Part shown: positions 47,576 through 59,310 of the stretch, piece by piece
How the letters are laid out: every line of letters begins with the position of its first letter
Position numbering within the stretch: the stretch's first letter is position 1
Notes under the pieces: model-generated
Databases searched by the model: none
The model's input: only the letters and a program-made list of their open reading frames with translations
Told to the model about the DNA's origin: nothing
Position numbers and translations under genes: made by a program
NCBI GenBank assembly: GCA_051294375.1
Contig: CM119271.1
Coordinates: forward strand, 5,302,371 to 5,366,370
Direction of reading: 5' to 3'
From: Paraspadella gotoi
Lineage: Eukaryota; Chaetognatha
DNA: 64,000 bases

Positions 47576-48310
47576 GCAGTACCTTGAAAGCTTTCAATCA
47601 AAAGACTTTCTCACGGTTTATTCCCAGAGTACCTGGCTTCCCTATCAACGAAGTGGTTTAATGTTTCAAAGAATGTTTCAATTGTATGAAAAGACTCTCT
47701 CTTATTATATATAACATTTTTGGGGGGGTTGTTAGAATCATTATCATATATATACCGTGAAATCAAACTTCTCTTCTTTCACCCGATGCTCTTTTATTTC
47801 TATTTTACTAACGCAAGGAAATTCTATTTCTTCCGCGATCACAGCGACATTTTGGTTTCTAATTTGTATCATATATATATACTTAAGTACAGCTTCCGAG
47901 TGCTACGCATGGTGTTTTCTGATTTTGGTTCCGCCGTTTCTTAGATCTCAGCATTGATTTCTATCGACGTGTGACTCTCATGTTTTGTTCAGTCTTGCAA
48001 TGCGTTTTTACTACTTTTTAAAAGATAATAAATCGCTATTTAAGATATCTCGGAAACTTCTTTTTTAATAAAGAAAACTAGTGATCGCTGGATTAGGTGA
48101 CTTTCCTTGTGATAGAGGCAACCATTTCTACAAATTTGGCTTCAGAAACAGTAAGATGGATTCTTTAAAACTTTATATATATATTTTTGCTGAGTGTGTA
48201 TTAAAAATGTTTTTTATTCTTGCCAGACTTTAACTCTACTCTCTCTACTCAGATACCAACTAGAAGTGCTGGGCTTAGGACTTTGTCGTCAGATCATTCT
48301 GAGCGTTCCA
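47576..48310. other. AT-rich sequence left of the coding-like block
   Basis: AT-rich with two ATATATAT runs. No open frame of note and no match to the sequence right of the pol region, so it does not look like an LTR of the BEL/Pao element. Confidence 0.4.
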
Positions 48311-48390
48311 AGACCGGGCGCCATCGTCTCGTCCGCGCCATCTAAACTCGAATTCCTCTCGTTTTGATAGCGCAGGATCAGCTCAGCCAG

Positions 48391-48961
48391 TTAGTTGTCA
48401 ACGACAGCCACCTCTACAAACATAGTCAATAAATTAGAAGTCTTCGTTTGCGATCGTCTTTCATCAAGGTTTCGTCGAAGATTCTCTAACTCAACGGTTT
48501 TCCGCTGGAAACCCGTGAGAAGAAGTCCCGCCTGCGTCGGCTCTGGGTCGAGCGAATTGACGATTCCAACATCGGAAAGAACTTGCAAAACTTTCGACGG
48601 ACGTAAGATCCGGCGGCGCCTTCCGGCTCTGCTTTCATTGCGATTAGCGATCCTCGAACTAGCGACCGCGCCGTCGGGCGTTAATTTGACATCGCGACGG
48701 ATGGCATCGGCCGTCCTTTCGAATAGCAGTGAGATGAAGTTCGGTTGTCGATTCGTTTTTATTTCTGCAATCTTCGCGTCTTCGGCTGCTAACGACTTGG
48801 CGAAGCTTTCCAACGATTTCAACGCTTTCGCGTTTGGTCACCTGGGCAGTGAAGGATCGCGTGGAAATAAGCGCGCCAGAGAATTAATTTGCGTCTGGAG
48901 CTCGAGTGCCGAAATTTCTTTGATCGGAAAATTCCCTTTTCGGCGTTTTTTTGTGACTTTC
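48391..48961 (-). CDS. Unidentified minus-strand coding-like frame
   Basis: The minus frame is open for about 190 codons with a single TGA (48840-48838) and ends at TAA 48393-48391. The downstream part (from about 48822) has ordinary protein composition, with a helical, Leu/Glu/Arg-rich end (E-L-E-N-L-R-R-N-L-D-E-R-R). A plus frame (48395-48976) is also open, but its Ser/Arg-rich make-up is typical of antisense. No domain is recognised; a gag-like or structural protein would fit but is unproven. The local sequence is probably error-prone. Confidence 0.3.
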
Positions 48962-50349
48962 GTCGCTCGTTTGTAAGACGAATTTTAGATTTGCGCTAGT
49001 GCGACGAACGAGAAAAATATCAATAACTTCGCGCGCCCCGACAGTAATCCCCTCTCCCAAAATTTCTACGAGATATCTGGACTTACCCCTTCTTCAAAGC
49101 GACATGGCTTCTATCTCCTGAAACGCCGTACCCTTCAGGAATGCAACATCTTCCTGCGTAACTTCACGTCGATGAAGATGGTCGAGGCACATGCGATATC
49201 GTACGATCGCGCCAAAACCACTCCGACGCAGAGAAAACATTGCGGTCGCCAACGCGGAAAGACACGTAGTCCGTGCAGTCTACGAAGAATCCGGGCCCGC
49301 TATTTTCAGGAGGAACATGGGAAAGACGAGGCGTGGAAGTTTCTGTCGGGCTTCCTCAAACCGCCTGCCACAATATTCTTGGGCAGCGCCGCTTTCTCAA
49401 TTCCGGTCTAACTCTGTGTCGACGCGAGCCCATCGTTGAAAGCTACGCTTCGACAGGACGTCCCGGCTCCGTTTGCAACCAAGTGATTGATCGACGATGC
49501 TCTGAGTTGCCGGATATTCCCTCGATATATATCCTCTATCTGTAAAACTCTCCGGACGACGGAAGCGTTGGCGTCATCCGGCGTCTCTCCCTCTCTCCCC
49601 TATCTCTCTCTATATATATAATCTCTTATACGCCCGTCGCCGTCTATTTCGTCAACATACCAATGGATATCGTTACGATATTTGGCGCACGAGGAAATAT
49701 AATATTCCATTCCCGTCCCTATCGATTCGACCCGGAACGAACGTCTGCGTCTCGGAGTTGCGTTCTCACACGCTTCGCGGAGCCTTGGTGAGACTGGCCC
49801 CCTGAGACCTGCGGTAACTCGTACATATTATCTACATATCTTCATAGTCTATTCTCTCTACTATCCTCTATCTCCCTGCCAACAGTATCATATATCCTCT
49901 TGTCGGAAGCTGCTCGTAGCCGAATTTGGACGTCGTGCTCGTCGCGTCGAAGGGGAAGTGCGCCGGATTAGTGCGATTTATTTTCGGACGGTCTTCGTGA
50001 GCATCGGATAAGACTGTGAGCGTATGGTGACGCGACTGGATCGCGATATACGTCAACGTAGCCGCCGCAGATCGCGCTATAAGACGATGAGCGGAAAGAA
50101 AGCGAGAGAAAAGAGAGAATATGTAAGTCAGCAAACGTAGTTCGATGTCGACCGCCGATGGAGGCCTGTCAGAAGCCCGCGTCGACGACTGTCTTCGCTG
50201 ACGACGAATGGGTCGCGCTCATCACAATGCCGAATAACGTAGCCCTCTTCTTCTCGCACAACTACTTGTACCGACGGCCTGAAAATGAAACATCTCACCG
50301 GCTTACTGACGTTAAAGATCAACATACATGAGTGCGGTCCCCAACGCCT

Positions 50350-50930
50350 AAGAGTGTAAGCCGGCGCTAAACGTAGCCGTCTGTTTCAAGGCGAGCGTCC
50401 TTACTCCGGAACAAAGAATGAAGGGAGGAGCGGAGGCGTTGGAGCATGTGTTCGATGACGCTCTCGCCCGCCGCCAAATCGCGAGAAAATCCAGCAAGTT
50501 GACTATGAGTTTCTACGCCGATCGGCAATTAAGGGAGCCGCTATCTCGAAATGAAGGATTGCGCTCGACAGCGGAAGAGGATGCGGGATAGTCGTTCCTT
50601 CCCCTTCCCTCACCGCCTCTCGTACTAACTGCTGCGCCGCGCTAGCCGCTTGCGGCGTATGATACGACCGAGGCGCCAGTATTTGTCCCAGAGAAGCGGA
50701 CGGCGATTCCATCAGCTTCACACGCTTCTCGAGCCTCAAGTCATCCAACGCGCTGTCCTCTTAACCGGCGCGTCTGAGGCAGCCTTCGACCGCTACCGCT
50801 GCGATGGCGACGGGCTTTTTAGGAATCAAGCAGGTACACTCGCCTTTCCAATTGCCTACCAGCAGCAGCGCCGAAAAACAAAGTGCGAATGAAATACATC
50901 ACGTTTGGATTTCGAGGCGTCAACTCGAGG
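50350..50930 (-). CDS. Unidentified minus-strand coding-like fragments
   Basis: Adjacent minus-strand open stretches read sensibly through small frame breaks. The clearest, 50748-50503, begins M-D-D-L-R-L-E-K-R-V-K-L-M-E-S-P and continues with an Ala/Gln-rich stretch. The frame beyond it (about 50490-50370) and before it (50890-50760) also have normal composition. No family is recognised. Together with 48391-48961 and 52661-52960 it suggests a minus-strand coding block left of the pol region. Confidence 0.25.
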
Positions 50931-52660
50931 ATTATCAAGTCAGCGTCTCGTGTCGTGGACGGTCGCGACGGTCCGATGAGTTTGAAGGGCTTCCCCATTA
51001 GGTTCGATTGGTCTTCTCCTAAGCGATCGATTCGAACGCTTTTCTGACGCTAGACCGAACGCTGACCTCGGCCTCATGCGGGACGCCTCATCGCCTAAGT
51101 AAGAAATGGGAATGAGAGCGGACTGACGGCAGATGAATGATGAGCAGATCCTCGGCGGTTCCTAAGGCTCGATGGCGTAGGATTCGGTGACGTGCATTCA
51201 GTAGCTTGTTTAATACCACCTTGCAGGCAGGTGACACGACCTCGCGTAGGGAGACGGGCGACTGTCTCTATATCGCCTGGCCGTCATGGCGGATCTACTC
51301 GCGAAGGCGGATGCCACATTTATCAGATAAGTGGGCTAAAAAAAGTGGTTACTTACCGAACAATATCCACCATTGGGATTGATGACTTTCCTTAGCTGAT
51401 TTTGTCTCTAGCCATTTAACCAAGAGGTCTTGATAGACTCGCCGGCGAAGTCAATGCAAAGACGCCTGCGACGACGGAGAAGACGAAGTGGCGACGCGAA
51501 GCTGTCAACGTTCGCCAACGCGGAGTAAGACATCGAGACGAAAAGAAAGCTTCGATCTCCGCCGCTTCTTACCCCCGCCCTGCTGGAGCGTCGGCTTCAA
51601 TTCCGACTGTCGTCGCGACTGCGCCGGACCTTAAACTTGTGCCTTGCCCCACATTTGAGGGGAAGCATATTTGCGAAGCTGTTGACAAGTATTCAGCGAC
51701 ATGTGAAAGGCCGCTATGATCGGCCGCAATTTATCGCCCTCAAAAGCCGCTGGCTTCAAAACTGTATGGGAAGCGGTCATCTTGGTCGAGAACTGCCCTA
51801 CAAAAGAGCGATGCTTTTTAGTAAAAATTATCATCCGCTCCTTCATGTTGACGCCCGACCACCGCCGGAGTGCGCGGCGAGGCTTCAAAAAGCTACGCCT
51901 GCAAATCGACACGACGTAGCAGCAGGGGAGGAAATGAAAGGGATAAGTCTGCGCCGCCGCCGATACGACGGATTCGACGGCGAGTGAATAAAGACTGGTG
52001 ACTATCGCCGCGAGCCCCGGGCTGGGGGCACGTTACCGCCCAGGCGTGCCAATCGTGATCGTCGTCGGTCAACGAACGATATTCAACCTACGCGTCTCTT
52101 GGACAGCGGAGTAATAAGTGCGTCATCAACGGTCCAACTCGCGAGGCGATTGAATGCCGCTTAGTCATGTATAATTTGAAATTCAACTACCTCGGCCTCT
52201 GAGTCTACACTCCCTAGCCAATGGTGAGGAAGATAGATTTCTTCAGTCGACGGTGCATTGGAATTGGACCTGGAGATGTCCTCGCCGTTCGACATCCTGT
52301 CTTCGAAGACCGACGCGCCCGTTCTCAGGAGGAGATTTCTTCCTTTGCTCATCTAGCGGGATGTCGAGAATATTTTGCTCTTCCAACGAAAGATGATCGG
52401 CTTTATATCTTTCAGCCGAATATACGCTGGACTTAGGAGACCGGAGAGCATTCGCCGTGGAAGTAAGAGCCTCCCATGCGTTTAAAAACCAATGGGGATG
52501 GACCATCGTCGGCGCCACGCGCCAGAGGGTCGGTCGAGCTCCGGCGGAATCCATTCAAGTGACCTGCACCGTGATTCATAATGTTGACGACGAGCAGCTC
52601 AGCTGTCGATAATTCAGCGTCTTTTTGAGCGGATTTTCCGCCGGCGCCATCGGCAAGCCA

Positions 52661-52960
52661 TCAATCTAGCGTGCAAGTATCGACTTCGCCATGGAGCAGC
52701 TTCGTCGTACGATACAGTTCGACGAGACTGTCGATATTGGAAGGTTGGGCTTCGCTTGGAGCGAAGGCCGGGATAAAAGGCTGCGCGAGATTCTTGAACA
52801 AATGTAATTCGTCTGAGAATGGCATGAATCGGCTCCTGAAAGCCGGGGCAAGATGCGGCGAGAGCCGCTTCGCAAAGAAGGAGTCTTTAAGCAGTTCAAG
52901 AATTATCATTCGACGAAGGTCATGCGATTCGAATAGAATGATCCAGCAGTCCCGGACGGA
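52661..52960 (-). CDS. Unidentified minus-strand frame next to the poly-C tract
   Basis: Open minus frame of about 100 codons outside the G/C homopolymer, with ordinary composition (S-F-F-A-K-R-L-S-P-H-L-A-P-A-F) ending at 52661. Across 52967-53086 the same frame would be poly-Gly, so the true frame starts right of it only if the tract is real. No domain is recognised. Confidence 0.25.
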   Translation of the reverse strand, partial: SVRDCWIILFESHDLRRMIILELLKDSFFAKRLSPHLAPAFRSRFMPFSDELHLFKNLAQPFIPAFAPSEAQPSNIDSLVELYRTTKLLHGEVDTCTLD

Positions 52961-52965
52961 GAACC

Positions 52966-52966
<1 letters not shown>

Positions 52967-53043
<77 letters not shown>

Positions 53044-53086
53044 CCCCCCCCCCCCCCCCCCCCCCCGCCACCCCCCCCCCCCCCCC
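52967..53086. repeat. Near-pure poly-C tract, 120 bp
   Basis: 120 bases of C with only a T at 53041 and GCCA at 53067-53070. It lies immediately before the recognisable part of the reverse transcriptase, between sequence that reads as coding on the minus strand (left) and on the plus strand (right). Homopolymers of this length are rare in animal DNA and hard to sequence; base-calling collapse or a mis-join is possible. Confidence 0.9.
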
Positions 53087-53107
53087 TATTTGGTTTGCTT
53101 GCTCCAC

Positions 53108-53790
53108 TCAGTATCGTCACGAGAGCTGACAAGCCAGGGAAAGTATCGCGTCTTTGCCATTGACGCCAAGCGTTCTTGCCGACTGGATCAAAGCCTCAAC
53201 GATCAGCTTCCACGCCGGCCCGACCTAATGAATATCTTCTTGCGTCCTTTTCCGCTTTCGCCGTCACGTAAACTCCTCGACGTCCGACGTGCGCGGATTC
53301 TTTCATCAGTGCTTCGTCGACGAAAAGATCGCCATGTGTCGCTTCTTGGTTGAAGCACGAACAATGGTAAAGTCCGTTCTGATGGGAGAGAAGTCGTCCA
53401 CGTGTTCGGCGGCTAAATGTCGTCGCCTGACTTGCGCCAAGCTACGTGCTTCAGCATCTACGCCGTACCTTATGAAACGGTTCCCACCGGATAGTCGCTG
53501 ACGCCATCGATCAACGATTCTACGTGGACAACTTGGTTGCTTCGGCGCCGACCGTCGAGGCTGCCCGAAACCTCCGGATCGGCATCATCGGAAGCGATGA
53601 AGCGTGGAGGCTTCGACCTTGTATGCTGGCGATCATTCGCACAAAGAGGCGTTGGAGGATGACACGCCTGGCGTCGAAAAGAGAATGGGAAGATATCAAA
53701 ACCTTCAGTGATGAGAGCGACGATAATTGGGAAAAAGTGCTTGGCGTTGTCTTTGTTTTCACGTGATATATTCTCGTTCAATACGAACAA
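53108..53790 (+). other. Reverse transcriptase palm part of pol
   Basis: Contains the T-S-Q-G-K-Y-R-V-F block, SLNDQLP, D-V-R-R-A and, near 53518, FYVDN at the position of the usual YVDD catalytic loop; the second Asp is an Asn here, a variant I believe occurs in this clade. At least three frame changes separate these blocks. Confidence 0.75.
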
Positions 53791-54039
53791 GAAGAAGGTG
53801 GATTACAGAAGTCCAACGCGACGACAAATGCTCTCACTTACCAGCTCTCTCTTTGATCCTATGGGTTCGTGGCACCCTTCATCCTGCGCGGACGTGAGAT
53901 TTTTCAAGCGGGCAACTAGAAAAAACTCCGTGGATGATCCAGTATCAAAGGAGATATTTGTCGAAATCACAAATGCGGCAAGAGGTAGTGAAGCTTACTT
54001 TCCATCGAGATTCCTCGCTGGATCGCGACGAAGGCAAAT

Positions 54040-54480
54040 ACAAAACGGCGCCCGAGATGCACATCTTCTGCGATGCCTCGAAGTTGGGCTACGGTGCGTC
54101 ATGTATCGTCGCGTCGAGGTTCCATCAGAGACTTACGTCGCTTATTTCTTTGGAAAATCGCGCGTTGTGCCTCTGTCTTCGATAAGTGTTCTCACCATGA
54201 ATCAATTCCGCGGCTGGAACTTACCGCCGCGAAACTCGCCGCCGAACTTTGTCTACTGTCTTGGATCAGTTCATGAGGAATATTCGAGAGTTGTGTTCTG
54301 GACGATTCGCCAATAACGTCATCAAGCAAATTCGGCGACGAGAAGTCGCGTTCATCCCGTTTTTCAAACATCGAATCACTCGAATTCGTGAAATCTCCGA
54401 GGTAGACGAATGGAGAATCGTCCGACTGCGCAGTAACCCGGCAGATATTGCGAGTCGGGTTATCTACTGGAATGAGGAAG
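54040..54480 (+). other. RNase H part of pol
   Basis: HIFCDASKLGYGA carries the first catalytic Asp of the Pao-type RNase H, SIPRLELTAAKLAAEL the Glu-containing helix, and NPADIASR the C-terminal Asp motif. The blocks are shared by two or three frames within 440 bp. Confidence 0.8.
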
Positions 54481-54999
54481 AGTGGAAGAAGTTCTATCGT
54501 GGTCCAGAATTTCTTTGGACCGGAATCAACTTGGCCGATCAAATCAATCGTTTGCATATCGCGAAGTCTGAAGATCTTCAGGAGCGATCATTGAGAAAAA
54601 GCGGTAGTGGATGCCCTCACCGCTTCTCCTGCTTTCACTTCACGTTTTTCTGGGGATTCGTGGATGCTCGACTACGCCGTCAAGTTCTCGTCTTGGTCGC
54701 AGCGTCAGAAAAACCGCCTTTGCTTTGCGCCGTGTTGGGAAACCTTTGCGTTTTGAAGGGCCTTCAACGCAATCTGCGCGAAAAGCATTCCTCGAATCTA
54801 CTTAGTCGATATTCAATCGACGGCGGATCGCCTCATTCGCCTAATTCAAATCAATATTTCGGTTCTGAGATGGAATTTCTACATGAAAATTCGATCACGG
54901 CTCCTAACTTCGAAAGGATTGAAATTTAAAAATTCGCCTCTTTCGTAAGTTGTCTCTTTCGTCGACTGCGGGGGGAAGATGCGCGTCGGCCGGCCGACT

Positions 55000-56152
55000 T
55001 GGCAATGCGGGCGACGCTTCTTCGAGGCGAAACATCCGATCATTTTTTGCCTACGGAGACGATCTAGTTCGCGCCTTATCCGAGATGGTACATAAGACCG
55101 AGGTCATGCGGGGATTGAGCAAACCTGCAGCGAGATTCGGCGCAAGTTTTGGATCCTCGGGACGTCAAGCTGTCCGTCGAGTCCTCAAAAATGCGTCTAC
55201 TGCCAAAAAAGCCTCAAGCCACCGGAACACAGAAAATGGCGCCTCTTCCGATCTACAGGACGCCCCGCGGCCGCCATTCGGGAATGTCGGCGTCGATGCG
55301 CTCGGGCCGCTTCGACATAAAAATCGACGAGCTCGACATAAGCGCTGGGTGGCGCTTTTTACCTGTCCTACTCTCGCGCCGTTCATCTCGAGGAGTTATT
55401 TTCTCTCTCGACCTCTTCCTTCATCAATTGCCTTCGATGCCGAGGAAAGGAGGCGGCGATACGGCATCTCTTCAGCGATAACGCAACAATTTCAAAGGTC
55501 CGACAAAGCTTCTGCGCGATGCTATTCAAGGAGTGGAAACCGCGATCATGATAAAAATTCCATCGTCTTGGCTTCGACTGGGACTTCGCGCGCCTCTCAC
55601 GCCGCATTATGGCGGTGTTGGGAAAGTTGGTCCGCTCGGCAAAGCGGCATCTTTATGCATTACTTGGTAACCGGCGCTTTCGATGGAGACGTTTCGCACC
55701 GTCATCACCGGCGCGAGGGAATAATCAACCGCGACCTTACGCGATTAAGCAGCGATGCTAAAGACCTTCTACCTTTGACGCAGCTGACATCTATATCGGG
55801 GATTCGCGATCGGAACGACGCCGTAGTCTTACCACCGGCTTCCGTCTTCCGCGATTCATTGCGTTTGGAGTATAAGCAAGCGTGGGATTTGACTGTCAAT
55901 TCGAGCGTCGCTTTCTCCGCCGACTATTTACCTAGTCTCCAACGCGCGAACGTTGGCAAACAAGCTTCCGGATCTCAAGGTCGGCCAGCTCGTTCTACTT
56001 GTTGACGAAACCAAGGCCAGGAGCGAGTGGAGGCTTGGCGTCATAGAAAGCGTGCATGGCGACGACAACGCACGTGCGACGCGCGTTCGTGCGGACCGCG
56101 AATGGAAAAATCTTCGAGCGAGATCGATCTAAGATCGTTCGTTTTTTGAATT
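55000..56152 (+). other. Integrase and C-terminal domain of pol
   Basis: VGVDALGPL (about 55286-55312) holds the first Asp of the D,D-35-E core, followed by frames with S-D-N (about 55470) and a TGGGAAAG stretch near 55615, where the W-E pair is readable in one frame and the following R-S-A-K in another, so the catalytic Glu is probably kept. The end matches the BEL/Pao C-terminal domain (K-A-R-S-E-W-R-L-G, then N-G-K-I-F-E-R). Confidence 0.75.
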
Positions 56153-57451
56153 AGATGAGTGAAAGTAAAAAAATATTAGTACCTCATCCCTCAAAGATCT
56201 GTACTCTTTGTGACTATTTTTCCATTTTATTGCTTTGCACGACCAAAATTTTTGATAGAGGCTTTGGCCCAAAGCGAGATTCGTTTTTCCCATATGCTTG
56301 ATTTCGCTTCGGCCGAATTTTCCCCCATAGGGACGCACTAACAGAAATTCAGATTAAATGTTTTTCAGATTGAATTTTTTTTGATTTTTTATTTTTTACT
56401 GTTTAAGACAATGTTTTCTTCAAGATTCTGTTTGTTTTGGTTAGTACTATATTTAAGAATTTATTTTATTATTTTAAGTGCTGGAAGTAGGGTTTTTAAA
56501 GAAAAATATTTTATTTTTTTATTTCGATTTTCGTAAGTGCGATCCCTACTCGAAAATTTTTTCTTCAGATTTGACAGTAAAAAATGAAAATTTTAAATTA
56601 TCGAATTCGTTTAATTATTTATGTACGAATTTCACAGTGTACAGTAAGTTCAAATTGGATTTTGGGTACAGTCGTAATCGTTTAATCCATTTTTTATTTT
56701 GTTTATTCGGTTTTCAGCGTACGTCAACACACGGGCTGTTCTATTTTTGAAAGTTCGCGACCTTAGTGTATTTTTATGAAAAAAGAAAAAATAATATTTT
56801 TTATTGCATTTTATGGGTTTTAATTACGGGCGTTGCGGTTTTGTCGCCTCGTCTTTGTTTTCTCCCTTTTTTCTCAGTTTTTAGTACCGATTTGCGAGGA
56901 CGAAACTTTATTTTAGAAATTCAAAGCTCATGATGCAGGCTTCCACCAGTTCTCAGGTGTCGTCTGGGTGGCAACATTCCGCGTGCCGAGGACAGGCATC
57001 GTCCCTGTCTTTCATGCCGTCCGCTCAGTGATGGACGCTTCAAGCGACTCGTCGTCGTCATCCGCCGACGGGAACCTTCAAGTAGAAATCCGGCGGACCT
57101 CGACGTGAAAGGAACTCCGGAAGGTTTGGGGAAGTTGAGGACAGGATCTGTTCTTTTTCGGCCCCGCCCGAAGTAGACAGGTTCTTGAATGCGCTCAGGG
57201 TGTCAGGCATGTTCAAGTCCTTAATTCAATGAGTCCCGCTTCGGTGGGATGGGACGAACTTGCCGATCGATTGGATCTCTCGCTCAATCGAGAGCCACGT
57301 GATGACGGATTTTGAATCCATGACAGACTGCGAGCGTGAACCGCAGGCTCTTCGGCCGCGCCGCCTGCCCGCAAGGAGACGACGACGCGAGAGCCATCCT
57401 CTTCTTCTGAAGACGGTGCAGACCCCGCGCCTCCCCAGCGCAAATCAAGGG
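56153..57451. other. AT-rich stretch, then an unassigned GC-richer block
   Basis: 56153-56930 is AT-rich and would be where a 3' LTR should lie, but no matching 5' copy is seen. 56931-57451 is GC-richer, with open pieces in several frames, such as a Ser-rich plus stretch from ATG 57030 and M-S-P-A-S-V-G-W-D-E-L-A from about 57230, broken by stops. It could be the start of another gene or element cut by the 25-N gap at 57452. Confidence 0.35.
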
Positions 57452-57476
57452 NNNNNNNNNNNNNNNNNNNNNNNNN
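57452..57476. other. 25-base N gap ending the pol-containing block
   Basis: The fourth fixed-size gap. The N-free block from 47351 to here contains the frame-broken pol, which fits the pattern of noisy sequence ending at a 25-N gap. Confidence 0.9.
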
Positions 57477-59052
57477 GTCGGCCTCGCCCGCTCCTTTTTA
57501 GGAATCCTTTTATCAGGACTATCATTTGTTGTTTGGTCTCGGTGTTCTCTCTTTCTATCTCCATCAGACTCCTTTCCAGTCTCTTTCTTTTTATTTNNNN
57601 NNNNNNNNNNNNNNNNNNNNNNNNNNNNNNNNNNNNNNNNNNNNNNNNNNNNNNNNNNNNNNNNNNNNNNNNNNNNNNNNNNNNNNNNNNNNNNNNNNNN
57701 NNNNNNNNNNNNNNNNNNNNNNNNNNNNNNNNNNNNNNNNNNNNNNNNNNNNNNNNNNNNNNNNNNNNNNNNNNNNNNNNNNNNNNNNNNNNNNNNNNNN
57801 NNNNNNNNNNNNNNNNNNNNNNNNNNATCGCTAATTACGCCGACGACTTTTAAAAATACAATTCAAAACAAGAAAGAAGGAATGATGTCTCTCTAAATTC
57901 AAAACAGATGGCTAGATTAATAGATAGATATATAGATATATAGATAGATAGATAGATAGATAGATAGATTTATAGATAGATAGATAGATAGATAGATAGT
58001 TTAATAGATAGACTAATAGCGAAACTGTGTCTGAGTGAATATTAAACCCCGAAGAAGAGCAGCTGCTGCTTTTGACCTTGAGTCTACCGGGACAATAATA
58101 CGACGACGACGACGACGACGACGATGAAGTCGGTAATGATGATTTCTTTCTCGCCAATCAAAAAGCCCCGGACAGCACAGAGATGCATCGTCTGTCGATT
58201 TTAATTTTAAAACTTCAGTAACTTGATGCAGTTGAAAAATTTTGATTTGTTTTCTAATCTTTCGATGTCTTCAGTGTATGGATTGAGGATTTGAACATCA
58301 ATTTCTGAAAACACAATGAAACTTTCACCCTATATGTTGGGTAGAACTATTAACCAATATGAAAATTAGATATTTCTAAAAAAANNNNNNNNNNNNNNNN
58401 NNNNNNNNNNNNNNNNNNNNNNNNNNNNNNNNNNNNNNNNNNNNNNNNNNNNNNNNNNNNNNNNNNNNNNNNNNNNNNNNNNNNNNNNNNNNNNNNNNNN
58501 NNNNNNNNNNNNNNNNNNNNNNNNNNNNNNNNNNNNNNNNNNNNNNNNNNNNNNNNNNNNNNNNNNNNNNNNNNNNNNNNNNNNNNNNNNNNNNNNNNNN
58601 NNNNNNNNNNNNNNNNNNNNNNNNNNNNNNNNNNNNNNNNNNNNNNNNNNNNNNNNNNNNNNNNNNNNNNNNNNNNNNNNNNNNNNNNNNNNNNNNNNNN
58701 NNNNNNNNNNNNNNNNNNNNNNNNNNNNNNNNNNNNNNNNNNNNNNNNNNNNNNNNNNNNNNNNNNNNNNNNNNNNNNNNNNNNNNNNNNNNNNNNNNNN
58801 NNNNNNNNNNNNNNNNNNNNNNNNNNNNNNNNNNNNNNNNNNNNNNNNNNNNNNNNNNNNNNNNNNNNNNNNNNNNNNNNNNNNNNNNNNNNNNNNNNNN
58901 NNNNNNNNNNNNNNNNNNNNNNNNNNNNNNNNNNNNNNNNNNNNNNNNNNNNNNNNNNNNNNNNNNNNAGAGCGAGTTCGTCGTTTCGTCTGACGCAATC
59001 GGAGGCCATTAAAAAGCTGACGACGCCATTGACGCTGCCGACCGGAAAGAGA

Positions 59053-59310
59053 AGAGGTGAGGACTGATAGCGAGGAAAGAAGGAAAGGAAAGGAAAGATG
59101 TGAGGAATGATAGCAAGGAAAGAAAGAAAAGGAGGAAAAGAAAGAGGTGAAGACTGATAGAGAGGAAAGAAGGAAAGGAAGGAAAGGAAAGAGGTGAAGA
59201 CTGATAGTGAGAAAAGAAGGAAAGATGTGAGGACTGATAGTGAGGAAAGAAGGAAAGGAAAGGAAAGAGGTGAAGACCGATAGTGAGGAAAGAAGGAAAA
59301 GGCGGAAGTG
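59053..59310. repeat. GTGARGACTGATAG minisatellite
   Basis: Six purine-rich units, each starting with G(A)GGTGA(A/G)GACTGATAG(T/C)GAGG or ATGTGAGGA(A/C)TGATAG and padded with a variable GAAAGAAGGAAAGGAAAG tail, so the period varies from about 30 to 55 bases. It lies inside a longer A/G-rich stretch. Confidence 0.75.

Larger units (their letters stand above)
53090..56152 (+). pseudogene. BEL/Pao retrotransposon pol region, frame-broken
   Basis: Plus-strand pol remains of a BEL/Pao LTR retrotransposon, which copies itself through an RNA intermediate. In order: the reverse transcriptase palm (SLNDQLP near 53190, catalytic-loop motif FYVDN near 53518), the connection (SLFDPMG near 53860), RNase H (HIFCDASKLGYGA near 54060, SIPRLELTAAKLAAEL near 54205, NPADIASR near 54437), integrase (VGVDALGPL near 55286, S-D-N near 55470, and a W-E/R-S-A-K region near 55617) and the C-terminal domain ending at about 56152 with N-G-K-I-F-E-R. 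Each piece is good but they lie in all three frames: single-base gains and losses occur every 50-200 bases, while key residues are kept. That argues for sequence error over long decay. The reverse transcriptase N-terminus is missing at the poly-C tract. No LTRs were found. Confidence 0.85.

Noticed and set aside
47576-56930. LTR pair around the BEL/Pao pol region
   Set aside because: No matching direct repeats were found between the left flank and 56.15-56.93 kb by eye; a self-alignment would be decisive.
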